Below are positions 17,537 to 26,278 of a DNA stretch of 64,000 nucleotides, one piece after another. The number at the start of each line of letters is the position of its first letter. Within the stretch, counting starts at the first letter, position 1. The notes beneath the pieces are model-generated. The model was not told where the DNA came from. It saw nothing but the letters and a program-made list of their open reading frames with translations, and did no database searches. A program made the translations under genes and the position numbers. Origin of the DNA: Fimbriiglobus ruber (lineage in GTDB: Bacteria > Planctomycetota > Planctomycetia > Gemmatales > Gemmataceae); the NCBI RefSeq assembly GCF_002197845.1, contig NZ_NIDE01000017.1, forward strand, positions 976,712 through 1,040,711. Direction: 5' to 3'.

Positions 17537-18181
17537 TCATAGTTTCGCGAAAAGCTGCCTCACGGGCAACCGAAAGCCCGGCAGCACGTCGGCTCCGTCC
17601 AGCACGTCGACCTCGGTGAGTTCCGTTGCGTCGGTCGAGCCGGAGAAAACGCGGACGGTCCGCGTCGCCGGGTCGGCGTACCACACGAGCCGCACCCCGC
17701 AGAGGATGTATTCCTTGAGTTTCCGTTCCATCTCGCGGGTGCCGTTTTCGGAACTGAGGACTTCGATCGCGAGATCGGGAATGAGATCTGGGATTGGCTC
17801 GGCTGGCACTTTCCCGCCCGGTAGACGGTCCCAGCGGGTGAACGAGCAGTCCGGGATTCGCACCAACCCGCGCATCAATCGAAACGCACCGTCCGCGCCG
17901 AGAAGCATCCCGCGGTTGCCGGATTGGGCGTTAAAACTTTGAACGTGGAATGCGAGTTCGAGTGCGAGGAAAGACTCGCGGGCTCCGGCTGTCTTTTCAA
18001 CAAGTGTCCCGTCGACCAACTCGCACAGTCGATTTTCCCTGTCGTGGATTCGGATGACATCCTCGACCGTCGCCGTTCCCGGGTGCGGGACCAAATGGAC
18101 GCGCCCGGGCGGGATACCGCCCAGGCTTTCGAGTAAGTCGCCGACCGTTTCGAAGACATAATCAGGTGCAGTCTGGGCCAC
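17537..18181 (-). CDS. Uma2 family (DUF820) endonuclease-like protein, copy 2
   Basis: 214 aa, the same length as its neighbour and about 60% similar by eye. Key motif PDLAIEVLSSENGTREMERK keeps the Asp and Glu of the nuclease fold, followed by LVWYADPATRTVRVF. The pair probably arose by local duplication and is co-transcribed after leuA (34 bp from the leuA stop), though that spacing does not show a functional link to leucine synthesis. Confidence 0.92.
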   Translation of the reverse strand: MAQTAPDYVFETVGDLLESLGGIPPGRVHLVPHPGTATVEDVIRIHDRENRLCELVDGTLVEKTAGARESFLALELAFHVQSFNAQSGNRGMLLGADGAFRLMRGLVRIPDCSFTRWDRLPGGKVPAEPIPDLIPDLAIEVLSSENGTREMERKLKEYILCGVRLVWYADPATRTVRVFSGSTDATELTEVDVLDGADVLPGFRLPVRQLFAKL

Positions 18182-18215
18182 GGGCCGCCCTCGGTCGGGT
18201 CAAGGAGTGCCGCGG

Positions 18216-19802
18216 TCAGTTCGCCGGGACGAGTTCCTGGGGAACGTGGTCGGTCGGCTTGAGGCGGTCGCGGGTCTGGCGGGAGACGAGCCGGTTGATG
18301 ATCTCCAGGTACGCCATCGCGCTCGCCTCGACGATGTCCGTGGATACCGCCCGGGCGCTCATCCGGCGGCCGCCGTGGTCGGCCTCGACGTAGGCTTCGC
18401 CCTGGGCGTCCGTCCCGATCGTCACCGCCCGGATGCGGTAGTCGACCACGTGGATGTGCGTCCCGGTGATCCGGTCGAGGGCCTTGAAGACGGCGTCCAC
18501 CGGGCCGTCGCCGACGGCCGCGTCCTTGCAGATGGTCCCGTCGCTCCGCCACAGACAGACGGCCGCGGACGGCAACGTGCCGGTGCCCGCGTTGCACGTG
18601 AACGCTTGCAGGGTCCACATCTTTTGGGACGAATTGTGCAGCTGGTTCTCGGCCAGCGCCTCGATGTCCGCGTCGTACACTTCCTTCTTCCGGTCGGCCA
18701 AGGCTTTGAAGGCGTCGAACACCTTGTTGAGCTGGTCGTCGGTCAGGTGGTAGCCGAGGTCGACGATCCGCTGGCGGAGGGCGTGCCGGCCGCTGTGCTT
18801 GCCGAGGACCAGTTCGGTCTTCGGGATGCCCAGGTCTTCGGGCCGCATGATCTCGTACGTGCTGCGCTCCTTCAGCATCCCGTCCTGGTGGATGCCGGCC
18901 TCGTGGGCGAACGCGTTCTGCCCGACGATCGCCTTGTTCCGCTGGACCTGCATCCCGGTCACGTGCGACAGCTTGCGGCTCGTCGAGAACAGGAAGCGGG
19001 TGTTGATGCCGGTCGTCAGGCCGTAGAAGTCCTGCCGCGTCCGCAGGGCCATCACGACCTCTTCGAGGGCCGTGTTGCCGGCCCGTTCGCCGATGCCGTT
19101 GATCGTACACTCGACCTGCCGGGCGCCCTCGTGGAGGGCAGCCAGGGTGTTCGCCACGGCCAGTCCGAGGTCGTTGTGGCAGTGGACGCTGAGGACGACG
19201 TCGTCGATCCCGCGGACGGTCTTCTTGAGGTGCCGGATCACGTTCGCGTAGTGGGTCGGGACGGCGTACCCGACGGTGTCCGGGATGTTCAGCGTGGTGG
19301 CCCCGGCCTCGATCGCCTTCTCGACCACTTCGCTCAGGAAGTTGAGTTCGGTCCGGGCCGCGTCCTCGGGCGAAAACTCGACGTCGTCCACGTACCCCTT
19401 GGCCCGCTTGACCCCCTCGACCGCCCGCCGGACGACTTCCTCCGGCGTCATCCGCAGCTTGAACTCGCGGTGAATGGCGCTGGTCGCGAGGAACACGTGG
19501 ACGCGGGGTCGAGACGACTCCTTGACCGCCTCGGCCGCCCGGTCGATGTCGGCCGGGTTGCACCGGGCGAGCCCGCAGATGACCGGCCCGTGGACCTGCC
19601 GCGCGATCTCCTGGACCGACTCGAAGTCGCCCGGCGAGGCGATCGGGAACCCGGCCTCGATGACGTCCACCCCGAGGTCTTTGAGTGCGTGCGCGATCTC
19701 GAGCTTTTCGTTGAGATTCATGCTGCACCCAGGGCTCTGCTCCCCGTCGCGCAACGTGGTGTCGAAAATCAGGACGCGGTTCGGGTCGGTGGACGGAGTC
19801 AT
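18216..19802 (-). CDS. leuA: 2-isopropylmalate synthase
   Basis: 528 aa. Condenses acetyl-CoA with 2-oxoisovalerate in the first committed step of leucine synthesis. The TIM barrel starts with [14 protein letters not shown] (metal/substrate motif) and contains [19 protein letters not shown] with the HxH metal ligands and [10 protein letters not shown] linker and a C-terminal LeuA dimer/allosteric domain (about 390-510) complete a bacterial-type enzyme of normal length. GAGGAG lies just before the ATG. The upstream leader peptide and hairpin suggest attenuation by leucyl-tRNA supply, and leucine feedback would act on the C-terminal domain. Confidence 0.97.
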   Translation of the reverse strand: MTPSTDPNRVLIFDTTLRDGEQSPGCSMNLNEKLEIAHALKDLGVDVIEAGFPIASPGDFESVQEIARQVHGPVICGLARCNPADIDRAAEAVKESSRPRVHVFLATSAIHREFKLRMTPEEVVRRAVEGVKRAKGYVDDVEFSPEDAARTELNFLSEVVEKAIEAGATTLNIPDTVGYAVPTHYANVIRHLKKTVRGIDDVVLSVHCHNDLGLAVANTLAALHEGARQVECTINGIGERAGNTALEEVVMALRTRQDFYGLTTGINTRFLFSTSRKLSHVTGMQVQRNKAIVGQNAFAHEAGIHQDGMLKERSTYEIMRPEDLGIPKTELVLGKHSGRHALRQRIVDLGYHLTDDQLNKVFDAFKALADRKKEVYDADIEALAENQLHNSSQKMWTLQAFTCNAGTGTLPSAAVCLWRSDGTICKDAAVGDGPVDAVFKALDRITGTHIHVVDYRIRAVTIGTDAQGEAYVEADHGGRRMSARAVSTDIVEASAMAYLEIINRLVSRQTRDRLKPTDHVPQELVPAN

Positions 19803-19842
19803 CGTCTCCTCGTGGTCGAGAACACGCGGTCTACGAAACGCA

Positions 19843-19876
19843 AACGGCCCCGGAACTCCTCAGTCCCGGGGCCGTT
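19843..19876 (-). terminator. Candidate attenuator hairpin in the leuA leader
   Basis: Arms AACGGCCCCGG and CCGGGGCCGTT form an 11-bp GC-rich stem with a 12-nt loop between the leader peptide stop and leuA. It is followed on the minus strand by a weak T-rich stretch (TGCGTTTCGT) rather than a clean T-run. The leader-peptide segment CCCGGGG (19923-19929) is complementary to CCCCGGG in the first arm, so an alternative pairing is available. Confidence 0.6.
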
Positions 19877-19894
19877 GTTGAGCGATTCAGAGGC

Positions 19895-19975
19895 TCAGCC
19901 AGCGCGGACAGAGGAACTCACCCCGGGCAGCCGGAGAAGTAGAATGTCCAAAAGTCGCAGGGCCGATGTACGCAC
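19895..19975 (-). CDS. Leucine-rich leader peptide upstream of leuA (candidate)
   Basis: A 26-codon frame from GTG 19975 to TGA 19895 reads VRTSALRLLDILLLRLPGV followed by SSSVRAG. It has seven Leu codons in 26, including CTA-CTT-CTC in a row and two more within a few codons, and ends just before the hairpin ahead of leuA. This is the layout of ribosome-mediated leucine attenuators known in Proteobacteria and Actinobacteria. The SD is weak (GGAAAG) and an in-frame GTG further upstream (20017) exists, so the exact start is unsure. Confidence 0.6.
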   Translation of the reverse strand: MRTSALRLLDILLLRLPGVSSSVRAG

Positions 19976-20361
19976 GGGAACACTTTCCGGGAGTTCAGAT
20001 AAGGGAATCTTACCCACCGATCGGCACGGGATCAACTGGGAGTTGAAATTCTCAACCGAATCGAGCGGCTACGGAGCGTCGCGGTGCCGCCCGTCGGTTA
20101 CGTCCCGTGGAAAAATGCCGGCTCATGAGGCGGCTGAGGTCGAGTAAACATCCCGCCGCAATAGCCCCCGCGCCGAACGCGGGTTGTTATCTATCGCCAG
20201 CGAAATGACCTGAACTGCTGATTCCAGCCCCTTTTCTCAACGATTTACGGAAACGCGAAATGGCCCTGCTCACCGTTACCCGCCTCGCGCAGTTGGCATT
20301 GTGTGGTTCTGAGCGAACGGTATGGTCGTGTGCAAATACGCGGACTGTCGGAGGGGGAATC
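19976..20361. other. Intergenic region upstream of leuA and the PLD-like gene
   Basis: About 385 bp between divergent transcription units. It should hold the leuA promoter upstream of the leader peptide and the promoter of the PLD-like gene. A frame opening at 20260 in phase with the PLD-like gene gives a 34-residue extension that is not family-like and is not used. Confidence 0.4.
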
Positions 20362-20967
20362 ATGCCGGAGTGGTACATCGCCGGGGCCGGAGCCGGCGTC
20401 GGGTTCGGGGTTACGATTCTGATCGCTTACGCGTTCGAGTGGCTCAAGCGGCAGTTCGTGACGCCGCCGACCGTCACCGCGCACTATTCGCCCAAGGGTG
20501 GCTGCAAAGACGCCGTCATCACCGAGATCAGCCACGCGCGGCGGGAGATCCTGGTGCAAGCTTACTCCTTCTCGTGCAAGGAGATCGCCCAGGCGCTCGT
20601 CACCGCGGCCGGCCGCGGGGTGACGGTCCGCGTACTGCTCGACAAGTCGAACGAGAAGGAAACGTATTCCGAGATCGGCGACCTGGAGCAGCACAAGATC
20701 GACCTGCTCATCGACGCCTCCCACGCCATCGCGCACAACAAGATCATGATCATCGACGCCGCGACGATCCTGACCGGCAGCTTCAACTTCACCCGCCAGG
20801 CGGAGCTGGAGAACGCCGAAAATCTACTCGTCATCAAGGGGCACGGTGCCCTCGTCGACCAGTACCGCCAGAACTTCCACGCCCACCGCGACCACTGCCT
20901 CAAGCCCGGTACGGCCGCCAACCGGCCCGCCGCGCCCGGTCGCGTCGTGCAACTACAAGCGGCGTAA
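20362..20967 (+). CDS. Phospholipase D-like nuclease family protein with membrane anchor
   Basis: 201 aa from ATG 20362 (GGAGGGGG just upstream). One membrane helix (about 5-25) then a single PLD domain with the HKD motif H125-N-K127-IMII-D132 followed by GSFNFT. This is the layout of Nuc/BfiL-like monofunctional PLD proteins, which dimerise to form one active site and cut DNA or phosphodiesters, typically outside the cytoplasm. The N-terminal helix implies anchoring with the domain on one face of the membrane. The domain start, AHYSPKGGCKDAVITEI, fits the Nuc type. Confidence 0.9.
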   Translation: MPEWYIAGAGAGVGFGVTILIAYAFEWLKRQFVTPPTVTAHYSPKGGCKDAVITEISHARREILVQAYSFSCKEIAQALVTAAGRGVTVRVLLDKSNEKETYSEIGDLEQHKIDLLIDASHAIAHNKIMIIDAATILTGSFNFTRQAELENAENLLVIKGHGALVDQYRQNFHAHRDHCLKPGTAANRPAAPGRVVQLQAA

Positions 20968-20986
20968 TCTGCTAGAACAAAAAGAG

Positions 20987-21143
20987 TTTAGCCACAGAGG
21001 TCACAGAGGTCACAGAGAAGTAGAGGAAGGCGAGAGACGCCGCAAATTAAAAGTCTGCATACGAATCGTGATTGACAGAGAAGCGTCTCTCTTACCTGCA
21101 TGAATTTCTTATCTCTGCGTTCTCTGTGACCTCTGTGGCTAAA
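20987..21143. repeat. Inverted repeat pair bounding 157 bp
   Basis: A 22-bp perfect inverted repeat, left arm starting TTTAGCCACAGAGGTCACAG (20987-21008), right arm its complement (21122-21143). The left arm is followed by a partial direct copy (GAGGTCACAGAG). The 113 bp between have no gene. Similar 'GCCACAGAGGTCACAGAG' sequences occur in many unrelated bacterial genomes, so this is probably a dispersed repeat of the kind that folds into a long hairpin between genes. Confidence 0.75.
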
Positions 21144-21175
21144 ATTTGCTCTTAAGCACACCACCAAGACTCTCC

Positions 21176-22714
21176 ATGAAATCCTGGTTCCGCACCGAAG
21201 ACACGCTTGCCGTCGTACTCGGGTTCCTGATCGTGGGACTCGGGTTGACCCCGCTCGTCGGCGTCGACCTGCTCGGGTGGGCGGTCGCGGTCAAGGAATG
21301 GGTCGACCCCGCGAAAGCACTGGCCCCCGCGTCCGGCACTTACGCCGCGTTGACGGGGTTGGGTAGCCTGGGGGCGACTTACGCATTCCTGCTCGTGGCT
21401 CTCTCGGTCGGCATCGCGACTTTAGGTGGCAAGCCGGGCCAGTTCGCCGTCCGGTTCACGGTCCTGTTCGCGCTCGCGTTCGCCTGCTGGACGGCGGGGC
21501 ACTACGGGTACATCGCCGCGACGCCGGACAAGCAGAAGGCGCTCGGCGTCGAGTGGTCGCTCGGGCTGACCGGCGAGGCGGGATATTTGTTGGCCCTGGT
21601 GGGCGGGCTGCTGATCGGGAACCTGTCGCCGCGGACCGCGGAGTGGTTCAAGACCGCGTCCCGGTCGGAACTGTACATCAAAACCGGCATCGTCATTTAC
21701 GGTGCAGGGTTGGGCGTCAAGGCAGCCGAGGAAAGTAGCCGCGCGGGCGTCGTGCTGTTCCGCGGGCTGGCCGCGATCGTCGAGGCGTACCTGATTTACT
21801 GGGCGCTGGTCTACTTCGTCGCCCGCAAGTTCTTCAAGTTCAGCCGCGAGTGGGCGGCGCCGCTGGCGTCCGGCATTTCGATCTGCGGCGTGTCGGCCGC
21901 GATCACCACGGGGGCCGCCATCCGTGCCCGCCCCGTCGTGCCGGTCATGGTGTCGTCGCTGGTCGTGGTCTTTTCGGTCGTCGAGATGCTGATCCTGCCG
22001 TTCGCGGCCCGCACGTTCCTGGCGGATGAACCAATGGTCGCCGCGGCCTGGATGGGGCTCTCGGTCAAGACGGACGGGGCGGCGTTCGCGTCCGGCACGA
22101 TCACAGAATCACTGGTGTACGCGAAGGCGGCCGAGAACGGCCACGTTTACGAAAAAGGCTGGATGACGCTGACCACCACCACGGTGAAAGTGTTCATCGA
22201 CCTGTTCATCGGCGTGTGGGCGATCGTTCTCGGGGCGGTGTGGGCGTGGAAGATCGACAAGCAGCCCGGTCGCGGCGTGCCGCTCGCGGACATCTGGAAT
22301 CGGTTCCCGAAATTCGTGTTCGGGTACGTCCTGACGTTCGGCGTCTTCCTCGCGGTCGGCCTCACACACCCGGAAGCCGTCTCGGCACCGAAACCAACGG
22401 CGCACGCACCCACAGCCGTTAAAGCCGAAGCGAAGACGGAAGCCGCGCCCCCGGCCAAGCCGCCCGCCGTTCCCGCCCTGAAACGTGGGACCGACCAGAG
22501 CGACGTGTTCCGCCGGCTGTTCTTCGTCCTGACGTTCTTCGCGATCGGCTTGTCGGCGAATTTCAAGCGCCTGTGGGCCGAGGGGCTGGGGCGGCTCGCG
22601 CTGGTTTATGTGATCAGCCTGTTCGGGTTCGTGATCTGGATCGGGCTGGCGATTTCCTGGCTCTTCTTTCACGGCGTCCTGCCCCCGCTCGCGCCGGCTA
22701 CCGGAGGATCGTGA
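21176..22714 (+). CDS. YeiH-type putative sulfate exporter family membrane transporter
   Basis: 512 aa from ATG 21176 (a TTG at 21146 abuts the repeat and is less likely). At least ten hydrophobic helices. Family features: KTGIVIYGAGLGVKAAEES, SGISICGVSAAITTGAAI, and WMGLSVKTDGAAFASGTITE; the last parts fit the Cons_hypoth698/YeiH family. An Ala/Pro/Lys-rich loop around residues 405-445 interrupts the helices before the final bundle, longer than in typical YeiH (about 350 aa). Substrate not proven; sulfate export is only the family name. It overlaps the next gene by 1 nt. Confidence 0.88.
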   Translation: MKSWFRTEDTLAVVLGFLIVGLGLTPLVGVDLLGWAVAVKEWVDPAKALAPASGTYAALTGLGSLGATYAFLLVALSVGIATLGGKPGQFAVRFTVLFALAFACWTAGHYGYIAATPDKQKALGVEWSLGLTGEAGYLLALVGGLLIGNLSPRTAEWFKTASRSELYIKTGIVIYGAGLGVKAAEESSRAGVVLFRGLAAIVEAYLIYWALVYFVARKFFKFSREWAAPLASGISICGVSAAITTGAAIRARPVVPVMVSSLVVVFSVVEMLILPFAARTFLADEPMVAAAWMGLSVKTDGAAFASGTITESLVYAKAAENGHVYEKGWMTLTTTTVKVFIDLFIGVWAIVLGAVWAWKIDKQPGRGVPLADIWNRFPKFVFGYVLTFGVFLAVGLTHPEAVSAPKPTAHAPTAVKAEAKTEAAPPAKPPAVPALKRGTDQSDVFRRLFFVLTFFAIGLSANFKRLWAEGLGRLALVYVISLFGFVIWIGLAISWLFFHGVLPPLAPATGGS

Positions 22715-22899
22715 TGTCGCTGCAATCGCACCCCGTCGTACCGACCGAACGGGAAACGGCGGAAGCCCTCGCCCAGGTGGAAGCGGAGCCGCTTCTACCG
22801 ATCGAAAAGCAACTCATCTTCGGGAGCCTGGCACTCGGCGCAGCCCTGTTGGGCGTTCTCCTGTGGGTGAGCGCTACCTATTTCCCGAGCGGGCACTGA
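22714..22899 (+). CDS. Small single-pass membrane protein coupled to the YeiH-type transporter
   Basis: 61 aa. The ATG overlaps the transporter stop (TGATG, 1-nt overlap), so translation is coupled; GGAGG lies a few bases upstream. The first 37 residues are polar (with ETAEALAQVEAEPLLP), followed by one membrane helix (about 38-57) ending YFPSGH. It may be an accessory subunit or stability factor. No family recognised. Confidence 0.75.
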   Translation: MSLQSHPVVPTERETAEALAQVEAEPLLPIEKQLIFGSLALGAALLGVLLWVSATYFPSGH

Positions 22900-22929
22900 C
22901 GCCGCCAGGGAGCACAACGACTTCGCCCC

Positions 22930-23361
22930 CTATTCCAACGGGGGCAGTACGTCCGGCTCGATTTGGTAGCCGTCGGCCAGGGCATTGGTCGAGTTGAACA
23001 GCCCCACGATGGCCAGCACTTCGCCGAGTGTTTCCACGTCCATTCCCAACTTCCGTAGCGCGGCCGTGTGCGAGTTCACGCAGTACGCACACCCGTTCGT
23101 CGCCGAAACGGCCAGCGCGATGATCTCCCGCGTGCGCGGGTCGAGTCGCGCCGGGCGGCCGACAGCTTCGGGATGCATCAGGGCTTTGAGCCGCGTCCAG
23201 ACCAGTTCGAGGTGGTCCGGGTTCGTAGCGAGGACGCGCCACATATTCGGTACGAACGCAATTCCCTTGGTTCGCTTAATATCCGCGTAAATCTCGGCGA
23301 CCTTGCCCGTCGCAGACTCTTCGGGAACCGGGGCGACGGTGGCAACGCGCGGCGTGGTCAT
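22930..23361 (-). CDS. Carboxymuconolactone decarboxylase/AhpD-like protein
   Basis: 143 aa from ATG 23361 (AAGGA upstream); a longer start at 23388 is less likely. The AhpD-like core contains REIIALAVSATNGCAYCVNSH, with the CxxC redox pair and downstream His, then AALRKLGMDVETL. The motif order points to peroxidase-related alkylhydroperoxidase proteins using the two cysteines, rather than true carboxymuconolactone decarboxylases, which lack the CxxC. Soluble. Convergent with the small membrane gene. Confidence 0.92.
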   Translation of the reverse strand: MTTPRVATVAPVPEESATGKVAEIYADIKRTKGIAFVPNMWRVLATNPDHLELVWTRLKALMHPEAVGRPARLDPRTREIIALAVSATNGCAYCVNSHTAALRKLGMDVETLGEVLAIVGLFNSTNALADGYQIEPDVLPPLE

Positions 23362-23665
23362 GTTCGTTCCTTGAATCGGGTAGTACATTAGTCGTCCAGA
23401 TCTGGTTTATACCCATTTTACCGCCCAATCCGGGCAACCTGCGTAACTGGTATCGTCTGGGTAACATCGTGTTTTTACGGATCGGGTAATTCGCGCGGAT
23501 GGAGTGGGGTTGCGGGGCCGATTCGCCCGATCACATCTCACGACACGCGGCTGGCGGTCTTTTCCGACCCCGCCGCGTGGCTGGTCACGGATTGGACCGG
23601 CCAAAGGGTACTCGGGGCTCCGACGGAGCGACCGAGTTAACAAGGGCGGCCACGGAGGGCGGCGC

Positions 23666-25126
23666 ATGGGCAGCCGGGTCGCGGCGCTGGTGTTCGTTAT
23701 TGGACTGCTGGGGACCGGCGCGCCGGCCCTCGCGCAGCCGATCGAACCCCCACCGCTCCGCGACACCACGCCCGCGCCGGCTTCCATGCGAGAACACCCG
23801 GCCGCCTACTTGTTGCCCCCCGTCGCCCCACGCGGCAACACGTCGTCGTCCACGCCGGACGCGCCCAGCAGTTCGGCTGCACAGACGACGACACCGCCGG
23901 CCCCGCAGCCGCTATCCGGTTCCCCCGCACCACAGCCGCTATCCGGTTCGCCCTCGCCACAGCCGCAGTCGAGTTCAACTTCGTCTCCGCCGGTCGACGA
24001 CCGGGCGAACCTCCCGCCGCCCGCGGCGCGATTCGCCGTACCCAAAGACCTCCCGACCGTTCCCGCGGCCGTCGTCGAGAACCAAAACCGGATTCAGCCG
24101 GCCGGCGCGCAGAAGCCGCTCGAAGGGGACGACCTATTTGACTATTTGAGCGACGGCCGGCGGCGCAAACGGACGTCCGATTCGGACGCGGACAGCAAGG
24201 ATAAGGATAAAGACAAAGACGGCCACTCGTCGCACAAGTTCGGCGACCGCATCCGGGACATGTTCGACTTCGATACGGATAAAAAGAGCGGCCACGGCTG
24301 GTTCTGCAGTGACCACGCCTTCGACACGTTCGTTTCACCGGTCACGAACCCGTTCCTGTTCGAAGACCCGCGGGCGTTGACCGAAATCCGGCCGATCTTC
24401 ATTTACCAGAAGGTGCCGAGCGCGCAGCCGAACTTCCAGGGCGGGAACATCTGGTTCGTCGGCGCGCAGACGCGGGTCGCGTTCGGCGACCGGTTCTCGT
24501 TGACGATCAACAAGCTCGGCGTGACCGGGGTCGACGCGGGCAGCGGGTCGCCTTACGGGGACCACACCGGGTTGGCGGAACTCTGGCTCGGCCCCAAGGT
24601 CACGGTCATCCGGGACGAAGCCTCCAACACCCTGCTCGCCGTCGGGGGCATTTTCCAGATCCCGATCGGGTCGAGCAACGTGTACCAGAACACCGGCACG
24701 CTGACAATGACGCCGTACGTGAGCGGCGGACAGAAGTTCCTGAAGGACAATGCGTTCGGGAGCATCAACACGTTGGCGAGTACGGGGTATTCGTTCTCGA
24801 CCGACCGCTCGCGGAGCGATTACTTTTACGTCAGCGGCCACGTCGACTTCGACGTGATGAACACCCACCGGTTCTACCCGTTGGCGGAAATGAACTGGTA
24901 CCAGTACACGACCAACGGCACCGCGAACCTGATCGCCGGCGAGGGCCGCGACTTGGTCAACTTCGGCAGCTCGGCCAAGGGCAGCGGCCTGGTGACGTGG
25001 GCGCTCGGCGGCCGGATCAAACTCACCAAGAACGTCGAACTCGGGGGTGCGTACGAAATGCCCCTGTTCGAAAACCGCGACTTCTTCCGCTACCGCTTCA
25101 CCACGGACTTGATCTGGCGCTACTAG
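23666..25126 (+). CDS. Secreted outer-membrane-type protein, hypothetical
   Basis: 486 aa from ATG 23666 with GGAGGG upstream. Signal peptide (hydrophobic 5-21, cleavage after ALA). Residues about 25-125 are Pro/Ser-rich with a duplicated unit (two copies of PQPLSGSP). A charged DKDKDKD segment near 185 precedes about 290 residues of beta-strand-rich sequence with many aromatic alternations and a final aromatic residue (LIWRY), as in outer-membrane barrels. No enzyme motif. It may be a porin-like surface protein. The frame is open to 23504, but the signal peptide fixes the start. Confidence 0.8.
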   Translation: MGSRVAALVFVIGLLGTGAPALAQPIEPPPLRDTTPAPASMREHPAAYLLPPVAPRGNTSSSTPDAPSSSAAQTTTPPAPQPLSGSPAPQPLSGSPSPQPQSSSTSSPPVDDRANLPPPAARFAVPKDLPTVPAAVVENQNRIQPAGAQKPLEGDDLFDYLSDGRRRKRTSDSDADSKDKDKDKDGHSSHKFGDRIRDMFDFDTDKKSGHGWFCSDHAFDTFVSPVTNPFLFEDPRALTEIRPIFIYQKVPSAQPNFQGGNIWFVGAQTRVAFGDRFSLTINKLGVTGVDAGSGSPYGDHTGLAELWLGPKVTVIRDEASNTLLAVGGIFQIPIGSSNVYQNTGTLTMTPYVSGGQKFLKDNAFGSINTLASTGYSFSTDRSRSDYFYVSGHVDFDVMNTHRFYPLAEMNWYQYTTNGTANLIAGEGRDLVNFGSSAKGSGLVTWALGGRIKLTKNVELGGAYEMPLFENRDFFRYRFTTDLIWRY

Positions 25127-25386
25127 TCGCTCAGCTATTCGGACGCCGTACAAGCGAGAGGTCGTTGCGACCAAGTCCAAGTCCCCGCGAAGATGTTCCC
25201 GGGCGTTACCCCGGGCTGAGAACCACCAGTCCTTCGGACTGAAAACCTTCCGCACGACCTGATATCGACCTCTGGCAGTCCCGCGTCACCTCGGTCGGAA
25301 TGGCGCAGTGCCAAACGTCCCCACGAGGTCGACCCTCCGGTCTTCAGTCCGAAGGACTGGTGGTTCTCAGCCCGGGGCAACGCCCC

Positions 25387-25543
25387 TCGTTGTACCCCAT
25401 AAGTCGGAAGCGGCGAAAATGCCCCTTCCGAATGGCCTGGAAAACAAGCGATTTCCGAACGGCGAAGCGGATTTGGGCCTTCCGAATGCCGTTTCTGCAA
25501 CATCTTGTTACGAAAGACGTTGCAGACTTGTGGGGTACAACGA
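25387..25543 (-). repeat. 157-bp MITE-like unit, copy 1 (inverted)
   Basis: Bounded by TCGTTGTACCCC and its complement (19-bp terminal inverted repeats with one mismatch, including the next bases) and flanked on both sides by the direct 12-mer GGGCAACGCCCC (25375-25386, 25544-25555). Confidence 0.75.
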
Positions 25544-25611
25544 GGGCAACGCCCCGGGGAACATCGCCCCAGCCCTCTCAGCCTGAAAGGCTGATACAGG
25601 AGAGATGTATC

Positions 25612-26058
25612 ATGTCCCAGTCTCTCTCACGGATTCTGATTCATCTTGTTTTCAGCACGAAACACCGCGAGCCGTTTCTCGGAGCCGATTCCCGCGAACG
25701 GGCGTTCGCCTATCTCGCCGGTACGCTCAACGAGTTAAACAACCCGGCAATTCTCGTCGGTGGAATGTCTGACCATGTGCATCTTCTCTTCGTGCTGGCG
25801 CGATCACAACCATTGAGTAAGGTGGTCGAGATCGTCAAAAAGCAGTCCTCGAAGTGGGCCAAGGAACACGTCCACCCGGGTTTCTATTGGCAGACTGGTT
25901 ATGGGGCATTTTCAGTCAGCCCGTCGAACATTCCAGACGTTAAAGCCTACATTGCGAATCAGGAAAAGCACCACAACGGGCTTACTTTTCAGGATGAGTT
26001 CCGGGAACTGCTCCGCCGGCACGGGGTCGAATGGGACGAAAAATACTTGTGGGATTGA
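25612..26058 (+). CDS. REP-associated tyrosine transposase (Y1/IS200-like)
   Basis: 148 aa. HUH-type single-strand nuclease: H55 and H57 in GMSDHVHLLF, catalytic Tyr113 in VKAYIANQEKHH. N-terminal ILIHLVFSTKHREPFL is the usual Y1_Tnp opening. Such proteins move or spread REP-type palindromes through single-stranded intermediates. The frame is intact with a plausible SD (AGGAGA). It sits exactly between palindromes AGCCTGAAAGGCT, which would be its recognition hairpins. Confidence 0.9.
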   Translation: MSQSLSRILIHLVFSTKHREPFLGADSRERAFAYLAGTLNELNNPAILVGGMSDHVHLLFVLARSQPLSKVVEIVKKQSSKWAKEHVHPGFYWQTGYGAFSVSPSNIPDVKAYIANQEKHHNGLTFQDEFRELLRRHGVEWDEKYLWD

Positions 26059-26121
26059 AACGGTCTTTCCATCAGCCTTTCAGGCTGAGAGGGTTGGGGC
26101 GATGTTCCCGGGGCGTTGCCC

Positions 26122-26278
26122 TCGTTGTACCCCACAAGTCTGCAACGTCTTTCGTAACAAGATGTTGCGGACACGGCATTCGGAAGGCCCAAATCCGCTT
26201 CGCCGCTTGGAAAACGCTTGTTTTCCAGGCCATTCAGAAGGGGCATTTTCGCTGCTTCCGACTTATGGGGTACAACGA
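26122..26278 (+). repeat. 157-bp MITE-like unit, copy 2
   Basis: Same ends as copy 1 in opposite orientation, flanked by direct 12-mers GGGGCGTTGCCC (26110-26121 and 26279-26290). Part of the right arm of the RAYT cassette. Confidence 0.75.

Noticed and set aside
17875-19728. 617-codon minus-strand frame overlapping leuA in another phase
   Set aside because: Leu A is unmistakable in the other phase; this frame is Arg/Pro/Gly-rich.
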